From Phragmites australis (lineage: Eukaryota; Streptophyta; Magnoliopsida; Poales; Poaceae), in contig NC_084938.1 of the NCBI RefSeq assembly GCF_958298935.1, positions 4,099,501 to 4,163,500 on the forward strand: a stretch of DNA of 64,000 nt, read 5' to 3'. Within the stretch, counting starts at the first letter, position 1; each line of letters opens with the position of its first letter. Below, in pieces: positions 33,364 through 45,700 of this stretch. Both the position numbers and the translations under genes were made by a program. The notes beneath the pieces were generated by a model that searched no databases, was not told where the DNA came from, and saw nothing but the letters and a program-made list of their open reading frames with translations.

Positions 33364-36278
33364 TTATGATTTTCCATTGTCCTGACGATTGCAGCCAAGG
33401 CGGAGCCTCCGTACTTTCATCTTTCCATTCAATGCTAGCGCAAGAACATCATACTCTTCAACATACCATAGCTCTGATACTGTCGCCTGAAATAGTGGTG
33501 CCAAATAGGTAAGCGGTGCATGTTAATGTTGCAGCCAAGTTGATTTTGCAATAAAATGTTCGGTAGAAAGGGGCATGTGCAACCTGGAAGCCACGAATCT
33601 TCCCATTAACTTGAGCAACCAGCTCATGGAAGAACTTGACATGATCAAAAGATGCTGCACTTTGCTACAAGAGGACACAATAAATGAAATGTCACATGAG
33701 ATTAACAAAAAAAAATTAAAGACATCATAGCAAACTTTTGGAGATTCAGCGATGTTAACAGCAGCAAAACTTGTTTGCAGAAATGTGTAAGATCATGCTT
33801 GAGTGCAACTATGACTGCCTTATCAGGTTTGGGATCCTGTGCTTTAGTGCACTGTGATGCGTAATATAGTTAGCTGAACACAGTACCCTTTCTAAGTTTT
33901 TATTTAGTTCATACATTCCACAAATAGTAAAATAAAGAGGAAAAAACATTTTACTAGCCACTGCAATGCCGAACAGAACCTTAATCCCAGTCAGCAGGTT
34001 AAATATGTGGTTGTATTGCTCAACAGTTTGAATCTAAACAACACCTGCTGGCGTCCAAAATGGAATCAAATACTGAATTCGTGGAGGAAAGCTTAAGTTC
34101 TAAGTGGGCTACCTCTTGTGGGACCTTAGGATGTCCCAGAATTCGTGCAAAGGAGGTGTGAAGCAGAACAGGGTCATACTGTCAAAGGCAAAAATAAGGT
34201 TAAGGAACAGATTCATTAAAATGTGCAGAATATCATGTCAATAGCCATCAGTAACCAAAAAATATGTACTACACCACCAGATTGGATCCTGAACACTAAA
34301 TTTAGCCAGGCACAGGAACCATTTTGTAAGGAAAATGGCATCATCTTTTTCTATACTTCTGTATCTATATCTATACTCTTATAAAATGCACCAGTAGTGA
34401 CAGAACCAAATAATCTCTACCGTCCACCCGAGTTGATCAAACGGTCACCGTGCAAAGATTCTTCACGTTGCTTCTTTCAAAAATACATTTAAACTCACAT
34501 TAATTGTCTTATATATCTTGATGTTTAATATTTACCTTCTATACATTCTAAAAATACGTTCACTCTCATTATTTGTCTTCCATAGCTAGACGTGCAATAT
34601 TTACCTTCTATACATTGCTATACACTGGATTGATTCCAGTGTATGAGAAACACGTGTACAGTTGCTAGTGATGTTTTATTGTAAGATAATGCTACCTCTT
34701 GAAAATGGGGATGGAAACATGAGCAACATTTATATCAAATTAGTCTGAGTTGCTCGTACCAGTTGCTTTTGAGGTGCTCGAGGGAGAGCTTCTCTCAGTC
34801 TTGAGCGGATTTCAGCAGGATCAGTACCAGATTCAACCTAAAAGGACCAAATCAAATAAACTACAGTTCCATCTGAATACTTGCCAGGAGAGAGGATCAC
34901 ATGCTAAGGATACTTGAATTTAACATCAACAAGAAAACATATTTGTCCAAGAAATCAAATTACAGACAGAACGTTCTGTTTTAAAGATCCAAACCTGCCA
35001 TAGGCCAAGAAGCACACCAGTTGATGTCAAAACCACTCGATCCAATACAATTTTAAGGGGACAAACAGTCTCGGTGACCTTTTTTACTGCCTCCACTTCG
35101 GCTTCAATCTCAACGATATCAGACATAGATATGTCAGTAAAATCTTTTACTCCCATGCTCAAAGAAACCAATCAGAAGGTGTGTTTACCTCATCCTCAGT
35201 TGCTACAATGGGCTCCGAGTGATGGGAGGCGTGAAACATACTGAAATGATACATGCTCGTATTTTGGAACCAGACAACTAGCAAAAAAAAAAATTGAACC
35301 AAGCCAAGTAATCAACATCTATTGCTTCAACAAAGTTGCAGCTTTATGTTACACTAGGATAAAAAAGATTAACCAAAGCATTCTGGAAAGCAGGCGATTG
35401 AAATGAGCATTTGTATTTAGCAACCTTCAGAATATTAAAGGAGCGAATGAGGTGCATAGATTAGGCCACTCAAAATCACCGGATGAAATTCAATTGTTTT
35501 GGGGATAACAAAGCAAGATCTTACCTTGATCAAAATAAGGAAGAAATACTTCCTTCACAGCCTTCCTGTAAGCACAAAGCACACTCAATAAAGCACTGTT
35601 TTGGCCTGGCTAAAACTTTAATTTATTCTCTCTTGAGGGAAATATCAACTAAATTCCATTTGCATTCCCAGAATGGAATTGGATTCGGGCAAAAGCTCAT
35701 CACTCACGATATCACAGCGGCGAACTCCGGGTCCAGGTAGAGCACGTTCGCGCGCACCGGCGGGTCGGCGGCCTGAGGAGCGAGAAGCAGCACCAAGCCA
35801 TATTCAGCGACGCCGTAACAGCCAAGCACACGCGAAAAGTTAACCAGCGGAGCATGGGGAGCGGAGAAAGCTCGCACCTTGAGCCTGGGCACGACGGCGC
35901 CGCCGGCGGTGTCGAAGAGGTCCGAGAGCGTGAGCGCCTGCGACGTCTCGCCGCCGCTGAGGAACGCCGCGCCGCGCTCGTCGAGGTCGCGCGCCATCTT
36001 CGAGTACAGCTGGGCGCGCCGGGACGGCACCGTGGCGGGACCACCTGCGGCCGGCCAAGAAAAAAAGGCGCAAGATTTCACGACTCAACCGAGACACCGG
36101 ATGAACAAATTGCGTGGGGGGAGAAAGGTTTAAGAGGATTACGAGGGGAGGTGGGAGGGTAGGAGCCCATGGGCGACCAGCGGAGGAGGAAGAGGAGGAG
36201 GGCGGCGGCCGGCAGGAACCAGACGGCGATGGCTGGGGATCTGGGGCGGGCAGAGCAGCTCGGGGGCCTCGTGGCCAT
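33364..36278 (-). CDS. 2H-phosphoesterase / RNA ligase-cyclic phosphodiesterase-like protein
   Basis: Ten exons on the minus strand: 36278-36143, 36044-35878, 35772-35708, 35565-35525, 35277-35189, 35108-34995, 34837-34760, 34178-34113, 33664-33584, 33486-33364. Lengths sum to 960 bases (319 aa plus stop) with every phase consistent. Nine junctions are clear GT-AG; the acceptor at 35109 is the weakest. Residues about 15-34 (AIAVWFLPAAALLLFLLRW) form one membrane segment or signal anchor. Two H-x-[ST] motifs mark the 2H phosphoesterase fold: MYHFSMFH (exon 5) and LLHTSFAR (exon 8), and LDRVVLTSTGVLLGLWQ lies between them. Enzymes of this fold cleave 2',3'-cyclic phosphates or related bonds. 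The substrate here is unknown and the family call rests on motif recognition alone. Exon 1-2 are GC-rich, the rest AT-rich, as usual in grass genes. Confidence 0.7.
34370..34668 (+). mobile_element. Short non-autonomous Helitron (299 bp) in an intron
   Basis: It starts TCTATACTCTTATAAAATGC after an A and ends ACAGTTGCTAG before a T. About 20 bases before the CTAG is a perfect 9 bp hairpin, ATACACTGG / CCAGTGTAT with a 7-base loop (34619-34643). Inside is an imperfect tandem pair of about 72 bp, each ending ATATTTACCTTCTATACATT. It lies between exons 7 and 8 of the minus-strand 2H gene, without disturbing splice sites. The hairpin is slightly farther from the end than usual. Confidence 0.5.
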
Positions 36279-36383
36279 GAGACAGGTGGTTGGAAAGGAG
36301 CTCGGTGAGTGCGGCGTGCCGTGTGGGCTCTGGTCTCTAGACGTGAGTGCAATTTCGTTTCTCCCACTATCATGGACATTTTC

Positions 36384-39300
36384 GAGGTCTTTTAGAGCAT
36401 GAATTAGAAAATATAGGAATTAAGAAAAAAATGTAGGATTGAAATGCCTTATGATATCCTATTCTATGGGATTTTAAAACATAGGAATGTAAGAAGGGTG
36501 ACATTTGGATGGTTCAGAGGAAATAAAACATAGGAATTTTGGAAGGAACATGTGATAGAGTAGAGAGAGAAAGAGAGAGTGTTGCATTGAACTTCACGTA
36601 GGAAAAATAACAAGAGGTTTGAGTTAATGCTTATTTTCCTATGGAATTAGTGTCGTAGGAAATTATTGTCACACCCAGTTTTCAATGAACAAATCAGATA
36701 TATTTCACATGTATACCAGAATCAAGTTTTCATACATACAGTAATATCATCAGTGATAACATAAACTGTGTCATTAATAACAAAAATATTCCTAACAAAA
36801 GGACTCGCAGGTCTAAAAGAAAACACTAATAAATCTTTAAGCGTCAGCAGGACTTACATCCATCCACAGGCGTTGTTCGAGGGAACACCAGCCTATGACA
36901 TGGTCTTCAGAGTGACGCCTTCCTTTACCTAGAACTCAGCACCATCATCCGGAAGGTCTTTGAAAGCTTCGCCCTCTGAGCAGCATCCAAAATTTGGGAG
37001 AAGGCAAGCGTGAGTACACAAAGTACTCAGCAAGTGAGGAAAAAATATGACATGCAGGCTTTATGACAAGGAAAAGCTTGACTCAGAAAAACTGCATCTA
37101 CGCCCAACTAAACAAGGACTCAAAAGACTTAGCAACCTAATTACTGGGTTATAACTCCAACAATAAAGAAACATAACTCATCGGATTCCATCCGACTACC
37201 AGACTCATCAGATATCACATATCCGGCTACCGACTCATCGGGAGTTTCACCACCCAACTACCCAAAACCCACCATATAAGATCCCCACTAATTATGAAGA
37301 AGTCCAAGCCCGCTCTTAACCATGAGCACAGCTGATCGATCAGTTTTATTACTCTGCAGAGTTTGCACACTTTACCACAAGTTGTGATTCCTGTTTTGCT
37401 TTACACTTCCGGAGTGTAGAGCTGGGGTCTCACTACAAGGCCGTTACAAAACGCTTTCAAATCTATATACACTCACTAAGGCTTCACTGCTAACAGGGAT
37501 TTCATCCACTGCAGAGGTCCCCTCTTGTACCATTTAACCGTCCACTGGTGCGTATAGAACATGAAGGGTAACTAATTATTTGGTCAGGCCGTACCCATAT
37601 AGGCCTTGTGGTTGTGTTGTTATGCCGAGTAACAGGCTTCACAAATTGGTCCTTAGGATCCCACACAGGAGCAAACACAACCCTGTTGTGCAGCTCCACC
37701 TCAAACTAGCCATCCAGTTGGGATCCCTATTTCATGTTACTACAAGATTACCATACCCAATTTCTTGTTACATAAATATTAGTCCATATTGATATTTACT
37801 CCAATCCTGACAGCACTAGCATAGCTACCCATTTTATTTCCCATGACCCTTCAAAGGCTACAAGAAAATATCATATAAATTCTAGTAAAACCGTAACCGT
37901 GGGATTTCATATTAAACAAGCATGCACTTAGGGAAAATAAAACTACAATATCCTACAAAGGTGTCAAAGTGGTCAAGAACACTTGCCTTCGAATGCAGGT
38001 TGCTCAAAGTCTTCGAATGCCTGGTCTTGTAAGCTGACACACTGCTCGTCTCCTAAAGCAATTGCGCACAAGGGAAAGCAAACAAACACAATAGCTAAGT
38101 ACAGCACACAAAACAGAGGCAAATCACTCTAAAAAGGGTACTAATGGACAGTACACGCTGCTACGATCTCGTGAGCGCAAAAATCACCTAAATCGGAGCT
38201 CGTATGAAAAAGTTATAATAGTTTTACTATGCAGGAGCTTTTTTGAAAGATTATAAGGACTAAATTGTAAAACAGAAGGCTTTAGGGACCTATATGTAAA
38301 ATTCAAGGACCTATTTGTGATTATCCAAAAGTTCAGGGACCTAAAAGCATAAAACATAACTAACCAGGGGTATATTTATGAAAACAGAAAAGTTTAGGGG
38401 CCTAAATATTAAATTACCTATTTTTTGGGAATAAAGGAATTATTTTTGTACTGGAAATCTATTTATTGCGTCAGCAGGCTGACTGGGCTCAGTGGGCTGA
38501 CGTGGCTGACACGTGAGCGACACGTGGTACTGACGTGGACTACATAATCCAACTGGGATATGAGGCAACGTGGCGGCTTCCTATTGGTTCGCGAAGGGGT
38601 ATGGGGTATTCTAATCGTGGCCATTCATCTACGATCGGTCGGTCGAGGGCGGTTGGGGAGGGTCGGTGGCCGACGACGATTGAAGGACAGCGGCGCCGCC
38701 TCGGATTTCGTCGGAGCATCGCCGGCGACACGCTAAAACAAGCTATAGGCTACCAACGGCTACGGAAAAAGGTGCAATCGAACGGGAAGAGGACGGGGGT
38801 TCTCATCGAGGGCTTATCGACGACCGGAGAGGTCTCGGCGGCAGTCAGCGACGGAGAGAGGCGACGGCGAAGGTCTTAGCTCGACGGGGTCTCGTCTACG
38901 GCGACGGAGGGGCGAATCCGACGGCCGGGGAAGCTTCCTGGGGAGCACGTGGTGCCGGAGAGAGGGTTAAATCGCTGCGGGGAGCTTCGGTCAGAGCTAT
39001 CGACGGCGAGGTGGTAGTGGGTCTTACCGGTGTTCGGCGAAATGGCGACTCCGGCGGTGGGGAGGTGTTGTCAAGCGATGAAATGGACTCCTCGAGCTTC
39101 GGCGAAGCTGGCGACGGCCTCAAATGCGAAGGGGAAGCTCGGGTGCGGCGGATGGCGCTCGACGAGCTCGGTGGCGGTAGCAATGGCGCTCGGGGTTTCG
39201 GCGAGATGGAGAGATGGGGCGGCGATGCTCTGCAGGGGTGGCTTTATAGGCGAGGAGGAGCGCATGCCGTTGCGGGGTCGTGGGCGCGAGGGGCGGAGAC

Positions 39301-39632
39301 GTGCCGGCGAATTCGTGCGGCGTGCGCATGGCAGTTGCGGGCATGGGCACGCGGGCGAGGAAGATGCTGATAGGCAGGGCTCGCTCGTTAGCGAGACAGA
39401 GAGGGAGGGAGGTGGGCTGGGCTGCGCTGAATAATCGGGTTGGGCCGGAAGCTGTGCCGCGGCTGAGGAACTGGGCTGGGCCGCAAAATTTCAAACGGAA
39501 GTCACAATTATTCTATAGGAATTTTCCAAGCTCAATCATTTGTTCCAAACATGCTTCATAGGGAAAAAAATCCTTAGGGTTGAAATCCTTAAAAAAAAAT
39601 CTTTGAAAATCCTTCAATCCAAAGAGGACCTC
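36384..39632. mobile_element. MITE-like element interrupted by the solo LTR
   Basis: With the solo LTR (36667-39506) and one copy of its target duplication removed, about 400 bp remain. They start GAGGTCTTTTAGAGCATG (36384) and end TCAATCCAAAGAGGACCTC (39632), inverted-repeat termini sharing GAGGTC. The interior is AT-rich with repeats of a TAGGAATT / CCTATGGGAT type. No open frame and no certain target duplication (flanks ATTTTC and AGATGTTC). Confidence 0.5.
36667..39506. mobile_element. Solo LTR of a Gypsy-type retrotransposon (2,840 bp)
   Basis: It begins TGTCACACCCAG and ends GGAAGTCACA, so it has TG...CA termini, and is bordered on both sides by ATTAT (36662-36666 and 39507-39511), a perfect 5 bp target duplication. 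The first half is AT-rich and the second half (38.5-39.5 kb) GC-rich with a TATA-like CTTTATAGGCG near 39240. No gag-pol sequence and no second LTR are present, so an internal deletion by LTR recombination is the simplest history. Open frames in the GC-rich half are not genes. Confidence 0.85.
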
Positions 39633-42600
39633 AGATGTTCTTGTTTTGTCACTGAATTTTCCTTTTTGCAACTTCTCATTTTCACCAGTAATATGTTTAT
39701 CCCAATCAAATTTTGGCCACTATAGTCTATATAATGTTTTTGCGAGAGATTCCATGTAAATTTGTAGGCAAATTTGTGTGCAGATGTCCTCAGTGTTTTT
39801 AACTAGATGTTATAAAGAAACAACTATAGTTGTTGCACAGTGAAATGTTATTGTGTGAATGTGTCGCTGCAATTTGACTCGGTCCTAGAATCCTATAGCA
39901 ACACTTTTAGTTAGCGGTCATTGGTGTGCAGTGAAGCATGATTGTGTGAACGTCTCGTTGTGACCGAGATTTAAGTCATCTGACACTACAGTCCCTTGCC
40001 CACTTACGTCATTGCTCTAAACATATAAGCATAGTGTGGCCACTTCAAGGTACTGATGGCTTAAAGTATTTGGTTATATGCATTTCAAATGATTCACTTA
40101 TTTTTATTTGAAGGAGTAACTTCTTTTGCAATTATAGTTTTTTTCCTTCACACGGTATTTTTTCATTAAGAATAGTGATATCTTTTCTAAAGTGGCTAGT
40201 AAACTATAGGTGCTTTTACCTACCAGTGATCCTTAAAAATGTTCCAAATGGTGAGTGTTCTTCCCGCATACATTCCCTTGAGGGCTACCCTATTCCCATA
40301 ACTTTGGATAGATGTGATGACTTCTAAAAATCGACTCCCCAAGCTAAACTGAAATGAATTCAATCTTCGATCTCCATAGATTCAGCTTTGAACTTACATG
40401 CATAAGAAAATACAATTGCAAATAAATTTGAACTAAAAAACTTAGATATAGAATCGTTCGATCTTGAATAAAATGAAACTTTGAGGTACTAAATTTAACT
40501 TTGAACTCACATAAAGTTAAGGGATGAAGTGGTGGAGCATGTGGCTATGGAGGAAAGAAGGTGAATGATTGAGCTGGGATAGGTATTGCTCATGTAGGAA
40601 GGAATGAAGCTAGGGAGATAGGATGGATATCTTAATGAGGAACAAACATGAGTATCACTGTAATTAGATAGAGAGCCAATGACAAAGTGAAGCGAAGCAA
40701 AACAACATTTCTAGGAAGGAAAGGACTCTTCACCTCGACGGACTAGTTCGGCTTTGTTAGCTTGTGAGTCTCAGTGAGCCACTAAGGTATAGTCGATCAG
40801 GCGCTCATTATAGAATTTTCCAATGCACGCCTCATTATAGACCTGAAGTGAATAATTTTGTGTTCATAAGTGAAGACACGAAAATGTATTCTTTCTATTG
40901 CAGATTTGTTCTTATCATTCTTCAAAATCTATGTTGTTTGTGCATGCGATGTGGGTCTGTGGGCCATTTTAGTGTGAAATAAAAAATAACTTGGTGATTT
41001 GACTTTTTCATGCAATGATATTAGATTTTGATTTCCTTTATGACTTTGCATTGGACTTTTCTATCTTTACTAGAGATTACCGTCCCGTGTGTGTAAGGCA
41101 ATCTCCTTTGTGCACACATGTTGCAGTGGGTGCATGTGTCCTTCAACTATTGGGCGTGTCCACATCCTTCAAATGTTGATCTTAAAAAAAAGACTCACTG
41201 CCCGTAGTGGAGATGCTATATATAATTCTTAGGATGGAATGTCTGTCACTACTACACACTTTAGTGATGTCGTTTATAAAATATGTACAAATTAATAAAA
41301 TGTTCTCCTTAGGGATGGCTTTGCCTAGTTAAGCTTGTATCTCTCATTTACACTTGGCATTTGTCATCTCTCGTGCTTCTGCCTTATTTTATGTGTTGTT
41401 GGCTAATACAATCTCAATTGCTAAAACCACTTGAGTTTTTACACACTCTTGGTCAAAACTAAACATTGAACTATTTGCAATTTTATTTCTCATAACTTTA
41501 TATTTCTGTTCCATAGTATTTTCATATCTCTACCAAAATCATTTTGTGCACCGTGAAGTGGTGATGCTTGATCGGTGACTTAAGGTGGTGGTAGTTCTCA
41601 TGTAACATAAAAACGTTGATCCACATGTTTGGGGAAAGACCCATCATTCTTCCATAAAAGGCTAGGCCTTAGAGTTTCTAGGTGATTCATGTAAGTGGGA
41701 GTAAACATCCATCGTACTTGGACATTTATGCTCCGAATAGATCTACAGAGGGTACTAAACCTAAATCTAGATTGATTGAGAGGACATAGCCATTGGTGAG
41801 AGCATTGCAAGTTGAAGTGGATTTCTATTGCATGTTAACAACAATGTGACGGGTTGCAATAACAGAGTGGTGGAATAGAAGATAAGTGACATATGATGGT
41901 AGTGCTATTTTGAGCATAGACTAAGTTTTGGTAGTAGAATGAGTGCCAAGCTATAATGAGTGCCAGCGAGACATCAATGTTAGAGAGGGAAAGTATAAGT
42001 TGCTTTGAAAGTTAGACAAATGGCAAACACAATGTAACATGCTTTCGGGTAGGATGAGGAGTGAACATGTGATGCTATCGTGCTATCCTAAAGAACAAGG
42101 GGTAGACAGATGGTGTTACCATTCTACCGAGGACTATGGAGAGTAGACATGTTATCATGCTATCTTGAACGAGGAGTGTAGACTGATGACGCTACTATAC
42201 AATTGAGGAAGATGAGGAATGACCATACAATGCTACTACTATGATCCCTCGCCAATCTCTTTTACATAGTTTTTCTATGTTTTGACATCTAATTTAAAAT
42301 AGTTTATATACTTGTAGGATCATATAAGAAAAATATCTAGAATAGTTTAGATTGACCAAGGTAAAAATTACTCTTCAAATTTGAATCCGAAAAGAAAAAG
42401 AGGCAGAATCGTAAACACCAAAAATAGATTACACTAAACATCCATCGGAGCTAGAGATAGAAATAGGTTCCCAATTACTACTTTTGGATCACCACTTAAT
42501 CCATTCTTTTAACTTAGTTAGATGTTAGTGAATCTTTAGTTATTTTTAATTTTTTTTAAATCAACCTAATAATCTAAAAATGTAAAACTTGCATCCCTAA

Positions 42601-42770
42601 TCGGGCCTCGAAGTCTACAGAGGAAAAGGGGCAACCAACCGATACTAAAATCCCAACGAGAGACATCCTTCTGATCTCTTCCTTCCCTCTCACGCGACGG
42701 ACGAAACCCTAGCCACCTCCCTGCATCGCCGGAACCCTCGGGCATCGCCGGCGTGCCGGTGGCGGCGAAG
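39633..42770. other. Long intergenic region upstream of CUL3
   Basis: Mostly AT-rich with no coding frame I can support. A possible Helitron 3' end on the minus strand lies at 41070 (CTAG followed by T, preceded by ACACACGGGACGGTAATCT), but no matching 5' end was found. The last roughly 170 bases form the GC-rich CUL3 leader. Confidence 0.4.
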
Positions 42771-45700
42771 ATGAATACCCAGAAGAAGCGCGGCGCGAGG
42801 ATCGAGCCGTTCCGGCACCGCGTGGATACCGACCCCAAGTTCTTCGACAAGTCGTGGCGGAAGCTCCACGATGCCATCCGCGAGATCTACAACCACAACG
42901 CCAGCGGCCTCTCCTTCGAGGAGCTATACAGGTTCACATCGTGCGCGACTCCGCCCCCCTGTTTCATCGGATTTTATTCCCCCCGGTTAGATCGGGCTGT
43001 GCGATCGCGTATGGGAAGCGGATGAATCTGATTGTGGCGAGAGTTACGATTGATTGCGGTGCAGATTGGCGATCCCTAATTTTGTGATTTTAGCCTTGAT
43101 CCTTTTACTGGCTTGTATGCATGTGAGATGACAATATGTGAATGTTTCTGAATAGACTAGTCTTGATTAATGGGTATTGTTAGTGTTTTAGGGATTGTCC
43201 TATATTCGTAATTTGTTATCATGGGATATTGGGATCTTGTGTCGATTCATGTTTGCTCATAGCTATGTGTGTACATACTGATAAATTTTGGTAAAAGCTA
43301 GACGTGTCCAACTATCAAGGACTGTCATATAGAGTTACATTAATATGAGTTGTTATCTAGATAACTTTAGTTACATTCCCTTTGTTATTGTGTAACTATA
43401 TTTGCTAATTTGTTGCCATACAAGTTATTTTCATCTATGGTGCCACGGCGTCGGCACGCTAGTTGGAGCCTAGGAGTCCACTCAGTTGGAGAGGACACTG
43501 GTGCTTCACCATCATGGCTTGACTTAGCGAGCTCTTCTTGGTGTTGACTTGTCAACTAGGTGTCATCTGGAGGAGTTGGGTGCTGGAGTGGCATGAAGGC
43601 CAAATGGGTAGGCTGAGATGCGAAAGGTGGTGGGAGGCACTCATATTTGGGATTTGAGAGTGAGGGAGCTGTCGCCCACTCTTTGCCAGCCCAAATCTAC
43701 CATTGCCTGCCTCTCTCCTGCTGTTCCTTCTCTGCCTGTAGACCTGCGGGGTGCTTCGGCTTGCTTCTTTTCATTGGGCTACCGCATTGTTTAACCTCTG
43801 TTTCGGTGCTAACATCGGCTAGGAGTGTTAATATATGGCACACTGGCACATCACAAGGAGTAGGAGCATTAATAACTTGTATGGCACTATGGCGCCGCAT
43901 ATCAACAAATGGAGATAATGGATGACAAGTAATGTACTTATGTTGTTATCTAGAGAATATAAGAATTGGTCTAATTTGGAATCATATTATGTTGCTGTCT
44001 CCTGATTTCTTGGCATACAAACTGTATATGTTTAACTATTGATCACGAGTCATTTATTGTTTTTATGTCCACCCTCTAACTCACAACTAGGTGGGCCCTA
44101 GTCAACTAGGCATCCTGCAATCCAGGGCCTGTCATGACATGCTGGATTGCCATAATAACATAACTATTTATTTAATTTCCTGCCTTGTATTATTTATCAT
44201 TTTTATTTCCACTGTCTAGAGCCCCGTGACAACTAGGCTTTATGACTTCATATACATGCTGACTATGACAGAACTAATCTATATTGTCAATAGTAAGACC
44301 ACAGCCTGGCTGTACGTCATTCTACCCGAGCTCTTACATGGAGAACACACCCAAAACCATACAGAAAGACCCAGATCTTGGTAACCAAGAAAGCATTTTT
44401 CAGTCGACATAGAAACATAAATTGATTTTAGATCCAATTATGAAATTGTCATGTCTTTCAGTTTACAACCATGTAAATATCACTGTACTACAAAAACACA
44501 TGTCCTTTTGTCTCTCATCTATTGCTTGGATATCGTAAGTTGAGAAAACTTATTTTTAGCGTCAAAAGATGATGGCATATGCTTGTGAACACCATCTTAT
44601 CTTCAAGTTGGCATGCTAAATATTAAACGTAGAACTTATTCTGCATCTAATAAGATAATAGAGCAGCACATGCATACAGAAAGCCTTGCAGTACCTGATG
44701 ACTAGTAAGGTCTTTGAAAAACTAACAATCTCTTATCTCTCAGCAGTCAGCACCAGATACATGCAACTATGAATGCTCCTAAAAAACCTGAAAACACAAG
44801 GAACTCATTTAGTTAAATTTTGGCAACTGGTCACAACCGTTTTGTTTGGAAGATTGCTGCTAGTAGATATTTGGCATCTTCATTCCTCATACTTCCTCTC
44901 ATCAGTGATTCTTTTTTATTTTGGAAATAGGATTCGTAAGTTGTGGTGTAGTATCTCTGATTAATTTTACCATCTACTAGTTACGTGCCTTTGTGTTGCA
45001 ATGGGGACAAAATCTTTTCACGAGATACCATGTGTCGTCATCTGCTTAATTAGCCCTGCAACAATCAACAAGCAAGAACCTACCGTAGCTTCTGTAGCAC
45101 CACATGCAGCTCTTATAGCCCCAACACAACCTCGATGGGCAACGACACATCTGCGGGCGTTGCGTCACGCACCACGAGATGGAACAGGTTGCAACAGACG
45201 GCGGTGCACCGAGATGACATTCAGACAAGGTGAAGCAGAACGACGTGAACATGACAAGCCAAACCCAACATCTGTTGCAACCTGTTCCAATAATAATAAT
45301 ATGGGGCATTTGCAAGTACCTCCCTGGTTTTTTATTTTTTGCAAGGGGATGCCACTCAAATGACAGTTTTAATGGCATTTTTGTAATTTTCTAGTGGCAA
45401 GCTTGCAATAACACTAGGAGTAGTGGTTTCTTTGCAATTGTCCCTAATAATATATACAGATAAATCATCTGAACCGGGTGGGACCTTATGCCCTAAGGCT
45501 ATATTCTTAAAACACCAAACAAACAACAACAACAACAACAACAGGAGCTCTGATACACTACCAGGGACAAACAACAGGAAGTGTGTTTAGAATTACAATG
45601 ATCCAGGACCTTACCCTGGCACACATGGTAAACACGTGGCAGTTCATGTTGAGACATGATCGAACAACCCATTCGTTGTTGCAGAATTGAAACACAGGGT

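Noticed and set aside
35712..36379. Long frames overlapping the first exons of the 2H gene
   Set aside because: Out-of-frame shadows; the ten-exon model fits all splice phases and motifs.
38535..39494. Several GC-rich frames on both strands
   Set aside because: They lie within the solo LTR and overlap each other; no domain was recognised.
43440..44160. Possible decayed transposon in CUL3 intron 1 with repeated CTAGG/ACTAGG-type motifs
   Set aside because: No termini, target duplication or coding trace could be defined.
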